Below are positions 18,743-26,760 of a stretch of DNA of 52,931 nt, one piece after another (the stretch's first letter is position 1; every line of letters starts with the position of its first letter). The stretch is taken from NCBI GenBank assembly GCA_002691245.1, contig NZHH01000061.1, positions 1 through 52,931 of the forward strand. The letters run 5' to 3'. The notes below the pieces were generated by a model. That model had not been told where the DNA came from and made no database searches. It saw only the letters and a list, made by a program, of their open reading frames with translations. Position numbers and translations under genes: made by a program. This DNA is from Methylaequor sp002691245. GTDB taxonomy: Bacteria; Pseudomonadota; Alphaproteobacteria; Methylaequorales; Methylaequoraceae.

Positions 18743-19044
18743 AAAAAATATCTAATGAAAAAATTTACGAAATAGTAAGGAACCCGTTAATCTCAGAAAA
18801 ATCAACATTCATCTCTCAATTCAACTATTATGTTTTCAAAGTGTCCTCAAGATCTAATAAGTCACAAATCAAGCAAGCAATCGAAAAACTCTTCAATGTA
18901 AAAGTTTTATCAGTCAACACCTTAAACCAAAATGGAAAAACAAAGAAATTTAGGAATATAAAAGGAAAGAGACCGGATTTCAAAAAAGCTTTTATAAAAT
19001 TAGCTGAAGGTAATACTATTGATACAACAATTGAGGTTAAGTAA
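18739..19044 (+). CDS. rplW: 50S ribosomal protein L23
   Basis: A 101-residue L23 at the tunnel exit, where trigger factor and SRP dock. The signature NPLISEKSTFISQFNYYVFKV is near residues 16-36, and KIEKLFNVKV-type residues (KQAIEKLFNVKVLSVNT) follow. The start overlaps the end of rplD. Confidence 0.98.
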   Translation: MKKISNEKIYEIVRNPLISEKSTFISQFNYYVFKVSSRSNKSQIKQAIEKLFNVKVLSVNTLNQNGKTKKFRNIKGKRPDFKKAFIKLAEGNTIDTTIEVK

Positions 19045-19046
19045 AG

Positions 19047-19871
19047 ATGGGGCTTAAACAATTTAAACCTAACACATCAGGGCAAAGAGGCCTTGTTTTA
19101 ACAGATAAAGGAGAACTTCACAAAGGAAAGCCTTTTAAAAAACTAACTAAGGGTTTAAATAAAAGTGGTGGAAGAAATAACTTTGGTCATCTGACATCCA
19201 GACGTCAAGGTGGAGGTCACAAGAGAAAATATAGAATCATTGATTTTAAAAGAAAAGTTATTGATTTAAAGGCAATTGTTGAGAGAATCGAATACGATCC
19301 AAACAGAACCGCAAACATAGCTTTAATTAAATATGAAAATGGTGATTATTCATATATATTGGCTCCTCAGAATTTAAAAATTGGAGAAGATATCATTTCT
19401 TCAAATAAAGCTGATATTAAAGTAGGTAACTGTATGCAACTAAAAAATATTCCTACAGATACCTTAATTCATAATGTGGAAATGAAACCTGGTAAAGGTG
19501 GTCAATTAAACAGGTCTGCTGGAACCTATAGCCAACTTATAGGGAAAGACTCAGAATATGCTCAAATCAAACTGTCATCGGGTGAGATCAGGATGATAAG
19601 AATCGAATGTAAAGCAACAATAGGAATGGTCTCCAACCCTGATAACAAGAATATCAAACTTGGTAAAGCTGGAAGAAAAAGATGGATGGGGATTAGACCA
19701 GTAGTGAGAGGTGTGGCTATGAATCCAGTTGATCACCCACATGGAGGTGGTGAAGGACGAACTTCAGGCGGTCGTAACCCAGTTTCCAGAAAAGGTTTTT
19801 CAGCCAAAGGAAAGAAAACCAGAAAAAATAAGAGAACAGATAAATACATTCTCAGAAGGGGTAAGAAATAA
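19047..19871 (+). CDS. rplB: 50S ribosomal protein L2
   Basis: A 274-residue L2 essential for subunit association and peptidyl transfer. The conserved C-terminal block contains GVAMNPVDHPHGGGEGRTSG (about residue 222), including the key histidine. The N-terminal RNA-binding part GGRNNFGHLTSRRQGGGHKR is intact. The stop codon overlaps the rpsS start by one base. Confidence 0.99.
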   Translation: MGLKQFKPNTSGQRGLVLTDKGELHKGKPFKKLTKGLNKSGGRNNFGHLTSRRQGGGHKRKYRIIDFKRKVIDLKAIVERIEYDPNRTANIALIKYENGDYSYILAPQNLKIGEDIISSNKADIKVGNCMQLKNIPTDTLIHNVEMKPGKGGQLNRSAGTYSQLIGKDSEYAQIKLSSGEIRMIRIECKATIGMVSNPDNKNIKLGKAGRKRWMGIRPVVRGVAMNPVDHPHGGGEGRTSGGRNPVSRKGFSAKGKKTRKNKRTDKYILRRGKK

Positions 19872-20143
19872 TGTCTAGATCAGTTTGGAAAGGCCCTTTT
19901 GTCGACATATACCTGTTAAAGAAAGCAGAAGTTGTCAGAAATTCTGGAAGAAACGATGTTATTAAGACTTGGTCGAGAAGATCAACAATACTTCCTGAAT
20001 TCGTGGGTCTTACTTTTGGAGTTCACAATGGAAAAAAACATATACCTGTAACGGTAAGTGAAAATATGGTAGGTCACAAGTTTGGAGAATTTTCTCCTAC
20101 AAGAACATATAAAGGTCACAATGCGGATAAAAAAACATCTTAA
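19871..20143 (+). CDS. rpsS: 30S ribosomal protein S19
   Basis: A 90-residue S19 in the 30S head. MSRSVWKGPFVD opens it, TWSRRSTILPEFVGLTFGVH is the conserved core, and GHKFGEFSPTRTYKGH closes it. Normal length; rplV follows after 5 bp. Confidence 0.99.
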   Translation: MSRSVWKGPFVDIYLLKKAEVVRNSGRNDVIKTWSRRSTILPEFVGLTFGVHNGKKHIPVTVSENMVGHKFGEFSPTRTYKGHNADKKTS

Positions 20144-20148
20144 ATTAA

Positions 20149-20667
20149 ATGAACAAACAAATGGTAGATAAAGAAAACAAAGATAACATTACAGTCGTCA
20201 AAGCTATTGGCAAGTCATTAAAGTCGAGCCCTAGAAAAACTAACTTAACGCTTGGATTAATAAGAGGGTTTAATGTAGATAAAGCTATAAACAATCTTAT
20301 TTTTTCAAAGAAGAGAATTTCTAATGAGGTTCTAAAAATTCTTAAATCTGCAATCTCAAATGCCGAAAACAACCATCAATTAGACATTGATAAACTTTAT
20401 GTGAAAGAGGCAAGTGTTGGCAAATCCATGGTTTTAAAGAGATTTAGACCAAGAGCTCGTGGAAGAGCTGGAAAAATTCTAAAAACATTTTCTAGAATAA
20501 GAATTTTGGTCCAAGAACAAAATGAAAAAACTGAAGAAAAAAACTCCAAAAATCTCAAAAACAAAAAAAATAATTTAGAATCTCAAAAAACAAATGAAAC
20601 AAGCAAACCTAAACCTCCTAAAAATGATGAAAATATCAAGAAAGAAGAAGATGGGACAAAAAACTAA
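20149..20667 (+). CDS. rplV: 50S ribosomal protein L22 with charged C-terminal tail
   Basis: The core L22 (about residues 15-115) includes SLKSSPRKTNLTLGLIRG and ends with the tunnel-loop region VLKRFRPRARGRAGKI and FSRIRILVQEQ. About 55 further residues of Lys, Glu and Asn follow, which are not part of the ordinary protein of about 110-130 residues. The tail's final codons overlap the beginning of rpsC by 17 bp in another frame. The start ATG at 20149 gives a short extra N-terminus; the in-frame ATG at 20161 is an alternative. Confidence 0.95.
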   Translation: MNKQMVDKENKDNITVVKAIGKSLKSSPRKTNLTLGLIRGFNVDKAINNLIFSKKRISNEVLKILKSAISNAENNHQLDIDKLYVKEASVGKSMVLKRFRPRARGRAGKILKTFSRIRILVQEQNEKTEEKNSKNLKNKKNNLESQKTNETSKPKPPKNDENIKKEEDGTKN

Positions 20668-21343
20668 TCCAATTGGGCTTAGACTCGGAATTATAAGATC
20701 ATGGGAATCTAGATGGTTCTCTGAAAAAAGCTATTCAAATCTTTTGCAGGAAGATATTAATCTAAGAAAATTTCTTCAGAAACGTCTAAGGTCTGCAGGG
20801 ATCTCAAGGATTGTCATAGAAAGACCTGCAAAGTTAGCAAATATAATTCTTTATACGTCTAGACCAGGAGTAATTATTGGAAAAAAAGGATCAGATATAG
20901 AAAAATTAAAAAAAGAGGTAAGCAAGTTAGTAAGTGGAGATGTGAATATAAATATAGTAGAAATTAAAAAACCTGAATTAGACTCTCAATTAGTAGCAGA
21001 TAATATTGCACAACAACTTGAAAAAAGAGTAGCATTTAGAAGGGCTATGAAACGAGCTGTACAATCAGCAATGAGATTAGGTGCTGAAGGGATACGAGTG
21101 AACTGTGCTGGCAGACTTGGTGGAGCAGAGATAGCAAGAACCGAGTGGTATCGAGAGGGAAGAGTGCCTCTTCACACTTTAAGAGCAGACGTCGACTACG
21201 GAGTTTCAAGGGCAAACACTACTTATGGTATATGCGGTGTAAAAGTTTGGATTTTTAAGGGTGAAAAATTTGATAAAGATAATATTTCCTCTGATAACAA
21301 TAATAAAATCACTACTGATGATTTAAAGAAAGTAGATAAGTAA
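20651..21343 (+). CDS. rpsC: 30S ribosomal protein S3
   Basis: A 230-residue S3 with KH domain (RPGVIIGKKGSDIEKLKKEV, about residue 61), part of the mRNA entry helicase. I start it at the ATG at 20651 because the protein then begins MGQKTNPIGLRLGI, the universal S3 start; the frame stays open upstream inside rplV but is not S3-like. The C-terminus ends in a short Asp/Asn/Lys-rich tail. Confidence 0.97.
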   Translation: MGQKTNPIGLRLGIIRSWESRWFSEKSYSNLLQEDINLRKFLQKRLRSAGISRIVIERPAKLANIILYTSRPGVIIGKKGSDIEKLKKEVSKLVSGDVNINIVEIKKPELDSQLVADNIAQQLEKRVAFRRAMKRAVQSAMRLGAEGIRVNCAGRLGGAEIARTEWYREGRVPLHTLRADVDYGVSRANTTYGICGVKVWIFKGEKFDKDNISSDNNNKITTDDLKKVDK

Positions 21344-21344
21344 A

Positions 21345-21758
21345 ATGTTACAACCAAAAAAGCCTAAATATAGAAAACAATTTAAAGGAAGAATGCACGG
21401 CGTATCTAAAGGTGGAAACTTCCTAAATTTTGGTGCTTTTGGACTTAAAGCTATTTCACCAGCGAGAATAACTTCTCGACAAATTGAATCTGCTAGAAGG
21501 TGCATTTCGAGACATTTAAAAAGATCTGGAAGAGTATGGATAAGAATTTTCCCTGATGTTCCAGTTTCAAAAAAACCAGCAGAAGTAAGGCAAGGTAAGG
21601 GTAAAGGTGCGGTTGAATTCTGGGCTGCAAAAGTAAAGCCTGGAAAAATTCTTTTTGAAATAGACGTAGTTTCAAAAAATCTTGCTGCTGAGGCATTTGA
21701 ATTGGCGTCGGCAAAACTTCCTAATAAAACCAAATTTGTTACTAGATTGAGCGCGTAA
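21345..21758 (+). CDS. rplP: 50S ribosomal protein L16
   Basis: A 137-residue L16 close to the A-site tRNA. It starts MLQPKKPKYRKQFKGRMHG. The segment RQGKGKGAVEFWAAKVKPGK is conserved and includes the hydroxylated-arginine region of other bacteria. Its stop overlaps the rpmC start by one base. Confidence 0.98.
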   Translation: MLQPKKPKYRKQFKGRMHGVSKGGNFLNFGAFGLKAISPARITSRQIESARRCISRHLKRSGRVWIRIFPDVPVSKKPAEVRQGKGKGAVEFWAAKVKPGKILFEIDVVSKNLAAEAFELASAKLPNKTKFVTRLSA

Positions 21759-21961
21759 TGGAAAAATTTTCAGAGCTTATAAAACTAGAGTCCAATCAGT
21801 TAAAGGAAAAAGTCAATCTTTTAAGAAAAGAGTCCTTAAATTTAAGGTTTCAAAAAAGTTCCGGACAACTCGAGAAAACAGCTAGGATTGCAACTGTAAG
21901 AAAACAAATAGCAAGAATTAAAACTGCAATTACTTTAACTAACAAAAGGAAGAAAAAATAA
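21758..21961 (+). CDS. rpmC: 50S ribosomal protein L29
   Basis: A 67-residue two-helix protein next to L23 at the tunnel exit. LRKESLNLRFQKSSGQLEKT and the end of the second helix VRKQIARIKTAIT match L29. One-base overlap with rplP, and one base before rpsQ. Confidence 0.95.
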   Translation: MEKFSELIKLESNQLKEKVNLLRKESLNLRFQKSSGQLEKTARIATVRKQIARIKTAITLTNKRKKK

Positions 21962-21962
21962 T

Positions 21963-22190
21963 ATGCCAAAAAGAATTTTAAGAGGGGTAGTTGTATCAGA
22001 TAAGGCGGATAAAACCATTACCGTAAAAGTTAATAGAAAAGTTATGCATCCAGTTTACAAAAAATACATAAACAGATCTAAAAAGTACTCTGTTCATGAT
22101 GAGTTGAACAAATTTAAGATAGGTCAACTTGTATCAATACAAGAAAACAAACCTATTTCAAAAACAAAAAAATGGATAGTCATAGGTTAG
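21963..22190 (+). CDS. rpsQ: 30S ribosomal protein S17
   Basis: A 75-residue S17, an early 16S rRNA binder. MPKRILRGVVVSDKADKTIT is the usual N-terminus, and HPVYKKYINRSKKYSVHDE is the core OB-fold region. Normal length. Confidence 0.98.
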   Translation: MPKRILRGVVVSDKADKTITVKVNRKVMHPVYKKYINRSKKYSVHDELNKFKIGQLVSIQENKPISKTKKWIVIG

Positions 22191-22198
22191 GATAAATT

Positions 22199-22567
22199 AT
22201 GATTCAAATGCAATCTACATTATTAGTGGCCGACAATTCTGGTGCAAAAAAAATACAATGTATCAAGGTTCTCGGTGGATCGAAGAGGAGGTTCGCTTCA
22301 GTTGGAGACGTTATTGTTATTACAGTGAAAGATGCGATTCCTCGTGGAAAAGTTAAAAAAGGTGAAATTCACAAGGCGGTAATAGTCAGAACAGCCAAGG
22401 ACGTATATAGATCAGACGGCTCCTCAATAAGATTTGACAGGAACGCTGCAGTTTTAATTAATAATAATGGTGAACCACTAGGAACAAGGATTTTTGGCCC
22501 AGTCACGAGAGAATTAAGAGCAAAAAAGTATATGAAAATCATTTCATTAGCTCCGGAGGTTCTTTAA
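22199..22567 (+). CDS. rplN: 50S ribosomal protein L14
   Basis: A 122-residue L14 that forms intersubunit bridges. MIQMQSTLLVADNSGAKKIQ begins it; IRFDRNAAVLINNNGEPLGT and FGPVTRELR are the standard C-terminal motifs. Its stop overlaps rplX by one base. Confidence 0.99.
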   Translation: MIQMQSTLLVADNSGAKKIQCIKVLGGSKRRFASVGDVIVITVKDAIPRGKVKKGEIHKAVIVRTAKDVYRSDGSSIRFDRNAAVLINNNGEPLGTRIFGPVTRELRAKKYMKIISLAPEVL

Positions 22568-22890
22568 TGGCTGCTAAAATTAAAAAAGGCGATAGTGTTT
22601 TTATTTTATCTGGAAAAGATAAAGGAAAAACAGGGAAAGTTCTTAAAATTTTAAAAAAAAGTGATACCGCAGATAAAGCTATCGTTGAGGGTGTAAATAT
22701 AGTAAAAAAGCACACCAAGCAGTCAGCAACCCAAAAAGGGGGCATAGAGAGTGTTGAAATGCCATTGTTTATATCTAAGCTATCATTAATAGATCCAAAA
22801 ACCTCTAAACCGTCAAGGGTTGGTTTTAAGTTTTTGAAAGACGGTAAAAAAATTCGATTTGCTAAGAAATCAGGAGAAACCTTAAATTAA
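22567..22890 (+). CDS. rplX: 50S ribosomal protein L24
   Basis: A 107-residue L24 assembly initiator with an N-terminal KOW motif (KKGDSVFILSGKDKGKTGKV). The segment VEGVNIVKKHTKQS is conserved. An N lies at 22894 in the short gap before rplE, the first of the patch of ambiguous bases. Confidence 0.98.
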   Translation: MAAKIKKGDSVFILSGKDKGKTGKVLKILKKSDTADKAIVEGVNIVKKHTKQSATQKGGIESVEMPLFISKLSLIDPKTSKPSRVGFKFLKDGKKIRFAKKSGETLN

Positions 22891-22898
22891 GTANTATT

Positions 22899-23438
22899 AT
22901 GGCAAGACTTTCAGATAAATATATGAACTCAATAAGACCGCAACTTAAAGACAAGTTTGGATTAAAAAATATTNTTGAAGTCCCAAAACTTGAAAAGATT
23001 GTNGTAAATATTGGNGTTGGAGAGGCAGTCTCAGACTCAAAAATAATAAANAATGCCATCAATGATTTAACNCAGATTACTGGCCAGAAACCTGTTGTTA
23101 CNAAAGCAAAAAAATCNATTGCNGGTTTTAAACTTAGAAAAGGNTTGAATATTGGATGTAAAGTGACNCTTAGAAAAAAGAGAATGTATGAGTTTCTAGA
23201 TAGATTAATATTNATAGCTTTGCCNAGAGTAAGAGANTTTAAAGGACTTTCCAAAAAATCTTTNGATGGATCCGGCAANTATTCTATTGGTATTAAAGAN
23301 CAAATAATCTTCCCAGAAATTAACTATGATAAAATAGATAAAGTTAGNGGGATGGATATTTCTATNGCTACATCAACTAGCAATGAAGAACATGCATACG
23401 AACTTTTAAAGAGTTTTAATTTACCATTCAAAGACTGA
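22899..23438 (+). CDS. rplE: 50S ribosomal protein L5
   Basis: A 179-residue L5 that contacts 5S rRNA and P-site tRNA. Readable conserved parts include RLSDKYMNSIRPQLKDKFG, TGQKPVV and the end SNEEHAYELLKSFNLPFKD. The gene contains 18 ambiguous bases, 17 of them at third codon positions, so the protein is nearly fully defined despite the Ns. This fits masked synonymous variation rather than damaged sequence. Confidence 0.97.
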   Translation: MARLSDKYMNSIRPQLKDKFGLKNIXEVPKLEKIXVNIXVGEAVSDSKIIXNAINDLXQITGQKPVVXKAKKXIXGFKLRKXLNIGCKVXLRKKRMYEFLDRLIXIALXRVRXFKGLSKKSXDGSGXYSIGIKXQIIFPEINYDKIDKVXGMDISXATSTSNEEHAYELLKSFNLPFKD

Positions 23439-23448
23439 GGAGTGTTTT

Positions 23449-23754
23449 ATGTCAAAATTAAGTATTATTGAACGAAATAAAAAAAGAGAAAAAATGTATA
23501 ATAAGTACAAGGCAAAAAGNTTTAAACTTTTAAAGTTAGCAAATAATAAAAAATTAAGTGCAGATGAACAGTTTAAAGCTAGATTACAGCTTGCTAAGAT
23601 TCCAAGAAATGCCTCTAAGGTTCGTATAAGAAACAGATGTTCACTTACAGGAAGGTCAAGAGGGGTTTACAGAAAATTTAAACTATCAAGAATAGCTTTT
23701 AGAGAGTTGGCTGCTATCGGCCAAATCCCTGGAATAACAAAATCAAGCTGGTAG
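23449..23754 (+). CDS. rpsN: 30S ribosomal protein S14
   Basis: A 101-residue S14 of the long, zinc-free type; the Cys-x2-Cys pairs of the short form are missing. RNRCSLTGRSRGVYRKFKLS and the end GQIPGITKSSW are typical. One N sits at a third codon position. Preceded by a GAGGAG-like site. Confidence 0.98.
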   Translation: MSKLSIIERNKKREKMYNKYKAKXFKLLKLANNKKLSADEQFKARLQLAKIPRNASKVRIRNRCSLTGRSRGVYRKFKLSRIAFRELAAIGQIPGITKSSW

Positions 23755-23774
23755 ATAAAGGAAAGGAATAAAAT

Positions 23775-24173
23775 ATGAGTTTGTCAGATCCACTCGGTGA
23801 TATGTTAACAAGAATTAGAAATGGGCAACTTAGAAAAAAAGACTCAGTAATGATGCCCGCGTCTAGATTTAGGGGTAATGTGCTTGATGTTCTACATCGG
23901 GAAGGCTACATAAGAGGATTTAAAAAAATAGATTTAGAAAATCAAAAAAATAACTTTCAGATTGAACTTAANTATGTTGATGGTGAGCCAGTTATTAAAG
24001 ATATATCNAGNGTTTCNACACCAGGAAGAAGAGTTTATTCAAAGATAAGNGATTTGCAAAGAAATTTCGANGGACTTGGAATTTCGATTCTATCAACCTC
24101 CAAGGGTGTTTTGTCAGATAGTGAGGCAAGAGACGAAAATGTTGGTGGTGAGATTTTGTGTAAGGTTTTTTAG
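23775..24173 (+). CDS. rpsH: 30S ribosomal protein S8
   Basis: A 132-residue S8. SDPLGDMLTRIRNGQLRKKD opens it, and the C-terminal core ISILSTSKGVLSDSEARDEN is standard. In E. coli S8 represses the spc operon by binding near rplE; I did not find clear evidence for that here. Several Ns are present. Confidence 0.98.
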   Translation: MSLSDPLGDMLTRIRNGQLRKKDSVMMPASRFRGNVLDVLHREGYIRGFKKIDLENQKNNFQIELXYVDGEPVIKDIXXVXTPGRRVYSKIXDLQRNFXGLGISILSTSKGVLSDSEARDENVGGEILCKVF

Positions 24174-24183
24174 GAGAAAATAT

Positions 24184-24717
24184 ATGTCAAGAAGTGGAAG
24201 AATACCAATTAGCATNCCTGAAAGCACNGAAGTTAAGATTGAGAATAANATCATTTTTGCAAAAGGAAAANTAGGNGAGCTATCTTTCAATTTTAAGTCA
24301 GATGCCAAAGTTGAAATAAAAGATAACGCAATCCTAGTTGATAAATCAAGTGACTCAATTGCCCATCAGAAAATGTGGGGAACCGTTAGATCAAGAATAA
24401 ACAATATTATTAATGGTGTTTCTAATGGTTTCAAAAAAGAATTAGAACTGAATGNAGTGGGTTATAAGGCTACACAAAAAGGTAAAATTCTAGAATTACT
24501 TCTAGGTTATTCTCATCCTATCAATTTTAATATTCCTGATGATCTCAAGATAGAAGTTCCTAAACCNACTGAAATTAAAATCAGTGGTATCGATAAACAA
24601 AAAGTTGGNCAAGTTGCTGCTAACATCAGATCTTTCAGAAAACCTGAGCCTTACAAAGGTAAAGGTATAAAATATAAAGACGAAACAATAAGAAGAAAAG
24701 AGGGTAAGAAAAAATAA
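24184..24717 (+). CDS. rplF: 50S ribosomal protein L6
   Basis: A 177-residue L6 with two similar domains. MSRSGRIPIS starts it, and the rRNA-binding C-terminal part includes FRKPEPYKGKGIKYKDE. The ATG at 24184 is chosen; the frame is open further upstream, but that part overlaps rpsH and is not L6-like. An AGGAG site lies before this ATG. Its stop overlaps rplR by one base. Confidence 0.97.
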   Translation: MSRSGRIPISXPESXEVKIENXIIFAKGKXXELSFNFKSDAKVEIKDNAILVDKSSDSIAHQKMWGTVRSRINNIINGVSNGFKKELELNXVGYKATQKGKILELLLGYSHPINFNIPDDLKIEVPKXTEIKISGIDKQKVXQVAANIRSFRKPEPYKGKGIKYKDETIRRKEGKKK

Positions 24718-25067
24718 TGAATAAGAGAAGTGCTTATAAAAAACGAAGTGATAGAATAAGAAACAAGATTAAGAAATCTAATAACTTGCGACTTTCAGCT
24801 TTTAGATCATCAAGACATATTTACATTCAACTAATAGATGATGTAAAAAGTAGAACAATTTTATCTGTATCGTCTCATGACAAACTTTTTAAAGATAAAA
24901 AAGGAAAACCCAANGAGGTTGCNTTTAAGGTNGGNGAAAAACTTGGAGATTTAATAAACGAAAAAAAAATAAAAAATNGTTTTACATTTGATCGTGGAGG
25001 ATATTTATATCATGGAAGAATTAAGGAGTTAGCTATGGGAATCAGATCTAAAGGAATCAAATTTTAG
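24717..25067 (+). CDS. rplR: 50S ribosomal protein L18
   Basis: A 116-residue L18 that binds 5S rRNA. The conserved pieces are LRLSAFRSSRHIYIQLIDD and the end FDRGGYLYHGRIKELAMGI. It contains five Ns, after which the N-rich patch ends. Confidence 0.97.
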   Translation: MNKRSAYKKRSDRIRNKIKKSNNLRLSAFRSSRHIYIQLIDDVKSRTILSVSSHDKLFKDKKGKPXEVXFKXXEKLGDLINEKKIKNXFTFDRGGYLYHGRIKELAMGIRSKGIKF

Positions 25068-25075
25068 GAAAAAAA

Positions 25076-25939
25076 ATGAGTGAAGATAATAAATCAGAAA
25101 ATTTAAAAAACGAAGAGTCAAAAGCTCTAGAAGACAAAAATACTAAAGTTACTATACCTAAACCTGAATCAAACAAAAATGTAGAGGGTAAAAAGGATAT
25201 AGAAGAAGCTATTCCACCTAAAAAAGATGAGTTTAAACAAAAAAAAGAAATAGGCTTGGCAAAAGAAGACCCAAAAAAAGCAGGTCAAAAAGATGATGAA
25301 AACAAAAAATTAAAACAAAAAACACTAACTTCTCAAACAAAAGTAACAGAAGCTAGATCTAAAAAAAATATTGATAATGAAAAGAAGTCAAGCGAATCTA
25401 GACAAAATCAATTTGATCAAAATGAGTTTGTTGAAAAATTGGTAAGTATTAATAGGGTGGCTAAAGTTGTTAAAGGTGGGAGGCGTTTTAGTTTTGCGGC
25501 GTTAGTTGTAGTTGGAGATGGGAATGGAATGGTTGGACATGGAAAAGGTAAAGCTAAAGAAGTTCCAGAGGCTATAAAAAAAGCTACAGACGAAGCAAAA
25601 AGTAAAATGATTAGAGTTCCTTTAAGACAAGGCAGAACCTTGCATCACGACATAAAAGGTAGATTTGACTCTGGAAAAGTCTATCTAAGAAGTGCTCCCT
25701 CAGGCACTGGTGTAATTGCCGGTGGACCTATGAGAGCTGTTTTTGAGGCTCTAGGTATTCAAGATATAGTTGCTAAATCAGTTGGAACTTCAAATCCTCA
25801 CAATATGGTAAGAGCAACATTCGAAGCACTCAAATCTGCATCCTCGCCAAAAATAATAGCGATGAGAAGAGGTTTAAAAATTAATGATATTACTAAAAGA
25901 AGAAAAAATGCAACAGGAAATGATAATGTCAAAAATTAA
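25076..25939 (+). CDS. rpsE: 30S ribosomal protein S5 with long charged N-terminal extension
   Basis: The S5 core starts near residue 119 (EKLVSINRVAKVVKGGRRFS) and runs to the end with GTGVIAGGPMRAVFEALGI. In front lie roughly 100 residues of Lys, Glu, Asp and Asn that the usual protein of about 165 residues lacks. The extension begins at the ATG at 25076 after a good ribosome-binding site, and no equally good start lies just before the core, so I keep the long form. S5 sits at the mRNA entry and is needed for decoding accuracy. Confidence 0.95.
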   Translation: MSEDNKSENLKNEESKALEDKNTKVTIPKPESNKNVEGKKDIEEAIPPKKDEFKQKKEIGLAKEDPKKAGQKDDENKKLKQKTLTSQTKVTEARSKKNIDNEKKSSESRQNQFDQNEFVEKLVSINRVAKVVKGGRRFSFAALVVVGDGNGMVGHGKGKAKEVPEAIKKATDEAKSKMIRVPLRQGRTLHHDIKGRFDSGKVYLRSAPSGTGVIAGGPMRAVFEALGIQDIVAKSVGTSNPHNMVRATFEALKSASSPKIIAMRRGLKINDITKRRKNATGNDNVKN

Positions 25940-26117
25940 AATTATTCAAGTAAAAAGCCCGATTGGTAGAAATAACAAACAAAGAAAAATATTAGTTAGT
26001 TTAGGTTTAAATAAAATTAATAGATCAAAAATAATTCAAAATAATCCAGCAATTCAAGGTATGGTTGAAAAAGTTAAACATTTATTAAAGATAGAACAGG
26101 TGAAGGATGAAACTTAA
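25926..26117 (+). CDS. rpmD: 50S ribosomal protein L30
   Basis: A 63-residue L30. MSKIKIIQVKSPIGRNNKQR opens it, and LGLNKINRSKIIQNNPAIQG is the family core. The start at 25926 overlaps the end of rpsE by 14 bp; an in-frame frame extension upstream lies wholly inside rpsE and is not L30-like. It overlaps rplO by 11 bp. Confidence 0.95.
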   Translation: MSKIKIIQVKSPIGRNNKQRKILVSLGLNKINRSKIIQNNPAIQGMVEKVKHLLKIEQVKDET

Positions 26118-26757
26118 CGAATTTAAGATTGAAAGAGCGGAAAAAAAAAGAAAGCGTGTAGGAAGAGGTATCGGTTCAGGTAAAGGCAAAACTGCAGGAA
26201 GAGGTATGAAAGGTCAAAAGTCGAGAACAGGTGTGTCTATCAATGGTTTTGAAGGTGGACAAATGCCCCTTCATATGAGAATGCCTAAACATGGTTTTAA
26301 GTCTAGAAAAAAAGTAAAGAAAGTTATACTTAAAACGGATTTAATTAATTCGCTTTTCGAAACAAAAAAAATTAAAGAAAACTCAAAATTAACGGTTTCT
26401 GATTTAGTAAAACTTTCAAGCTCAAAAAAAAACGTGCGCATAAAATTCCTAATGGGTAATAAGTTAATCAAACCAGTTAAAGTTGAATCACATTTCGCAT
26501 CTAATTCAGTAAAAAAAGAATTTGAACGTGTCGGTGGGATTATAGACATAGTCAAATTTGATAAATTAAAAAAGCAAAAACCAAATGATATTACTGAAAA
26601 GAAAAAAACTGCAAGTAAAACGCAAAAAAACATACCTTCCAAAGAAGTAAAATCAGATGAGAATGAAAAAAAGAAAATAAGTAAAAAAAGTGATAAAATG
26701 TCAAAAAAAAGTGAAGACCCTAAATCTACAACATCAACATCAAAACCAAAAGGTTAA
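26107..26757 (+). CDS. rplO: 50S ribosomal protein L15 with charged C-terminal tail
   Basis: A normal L15 spans about residues 1-150 (KKRKRVGRGIGSGKGKTAGR, GQKSRTGVSINGFEGGQMPL). After VGGIIDIVKFDKL a tail of about 60 Lys/Ser/Glu-rich residues follows. The usual length is about 145-160. The tail has no recognisable domain. secY follows after 3 bp. Confidence 0.96.
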   Translation: MKLNEFKIERAEKKRKRVGRGIGSGKGKTAGRGMKGQKSRTGVSINGFEGGQMPLHMRMPKHGFKSRKKVKKVILKTDLINSLFETKKIKENSKLTVSDLVKLSSSKKNVRIKFLMGNKLIKPVKVESHFASNSVKKEFERVGGIIDIVKFDKLKKQKPNDITEKKKTASKTQKNIPSKEVKSDENEKKKISKKSDKMSKKSEDPKSTTSTSKPKG

Positions 26758-26760
26758 AAT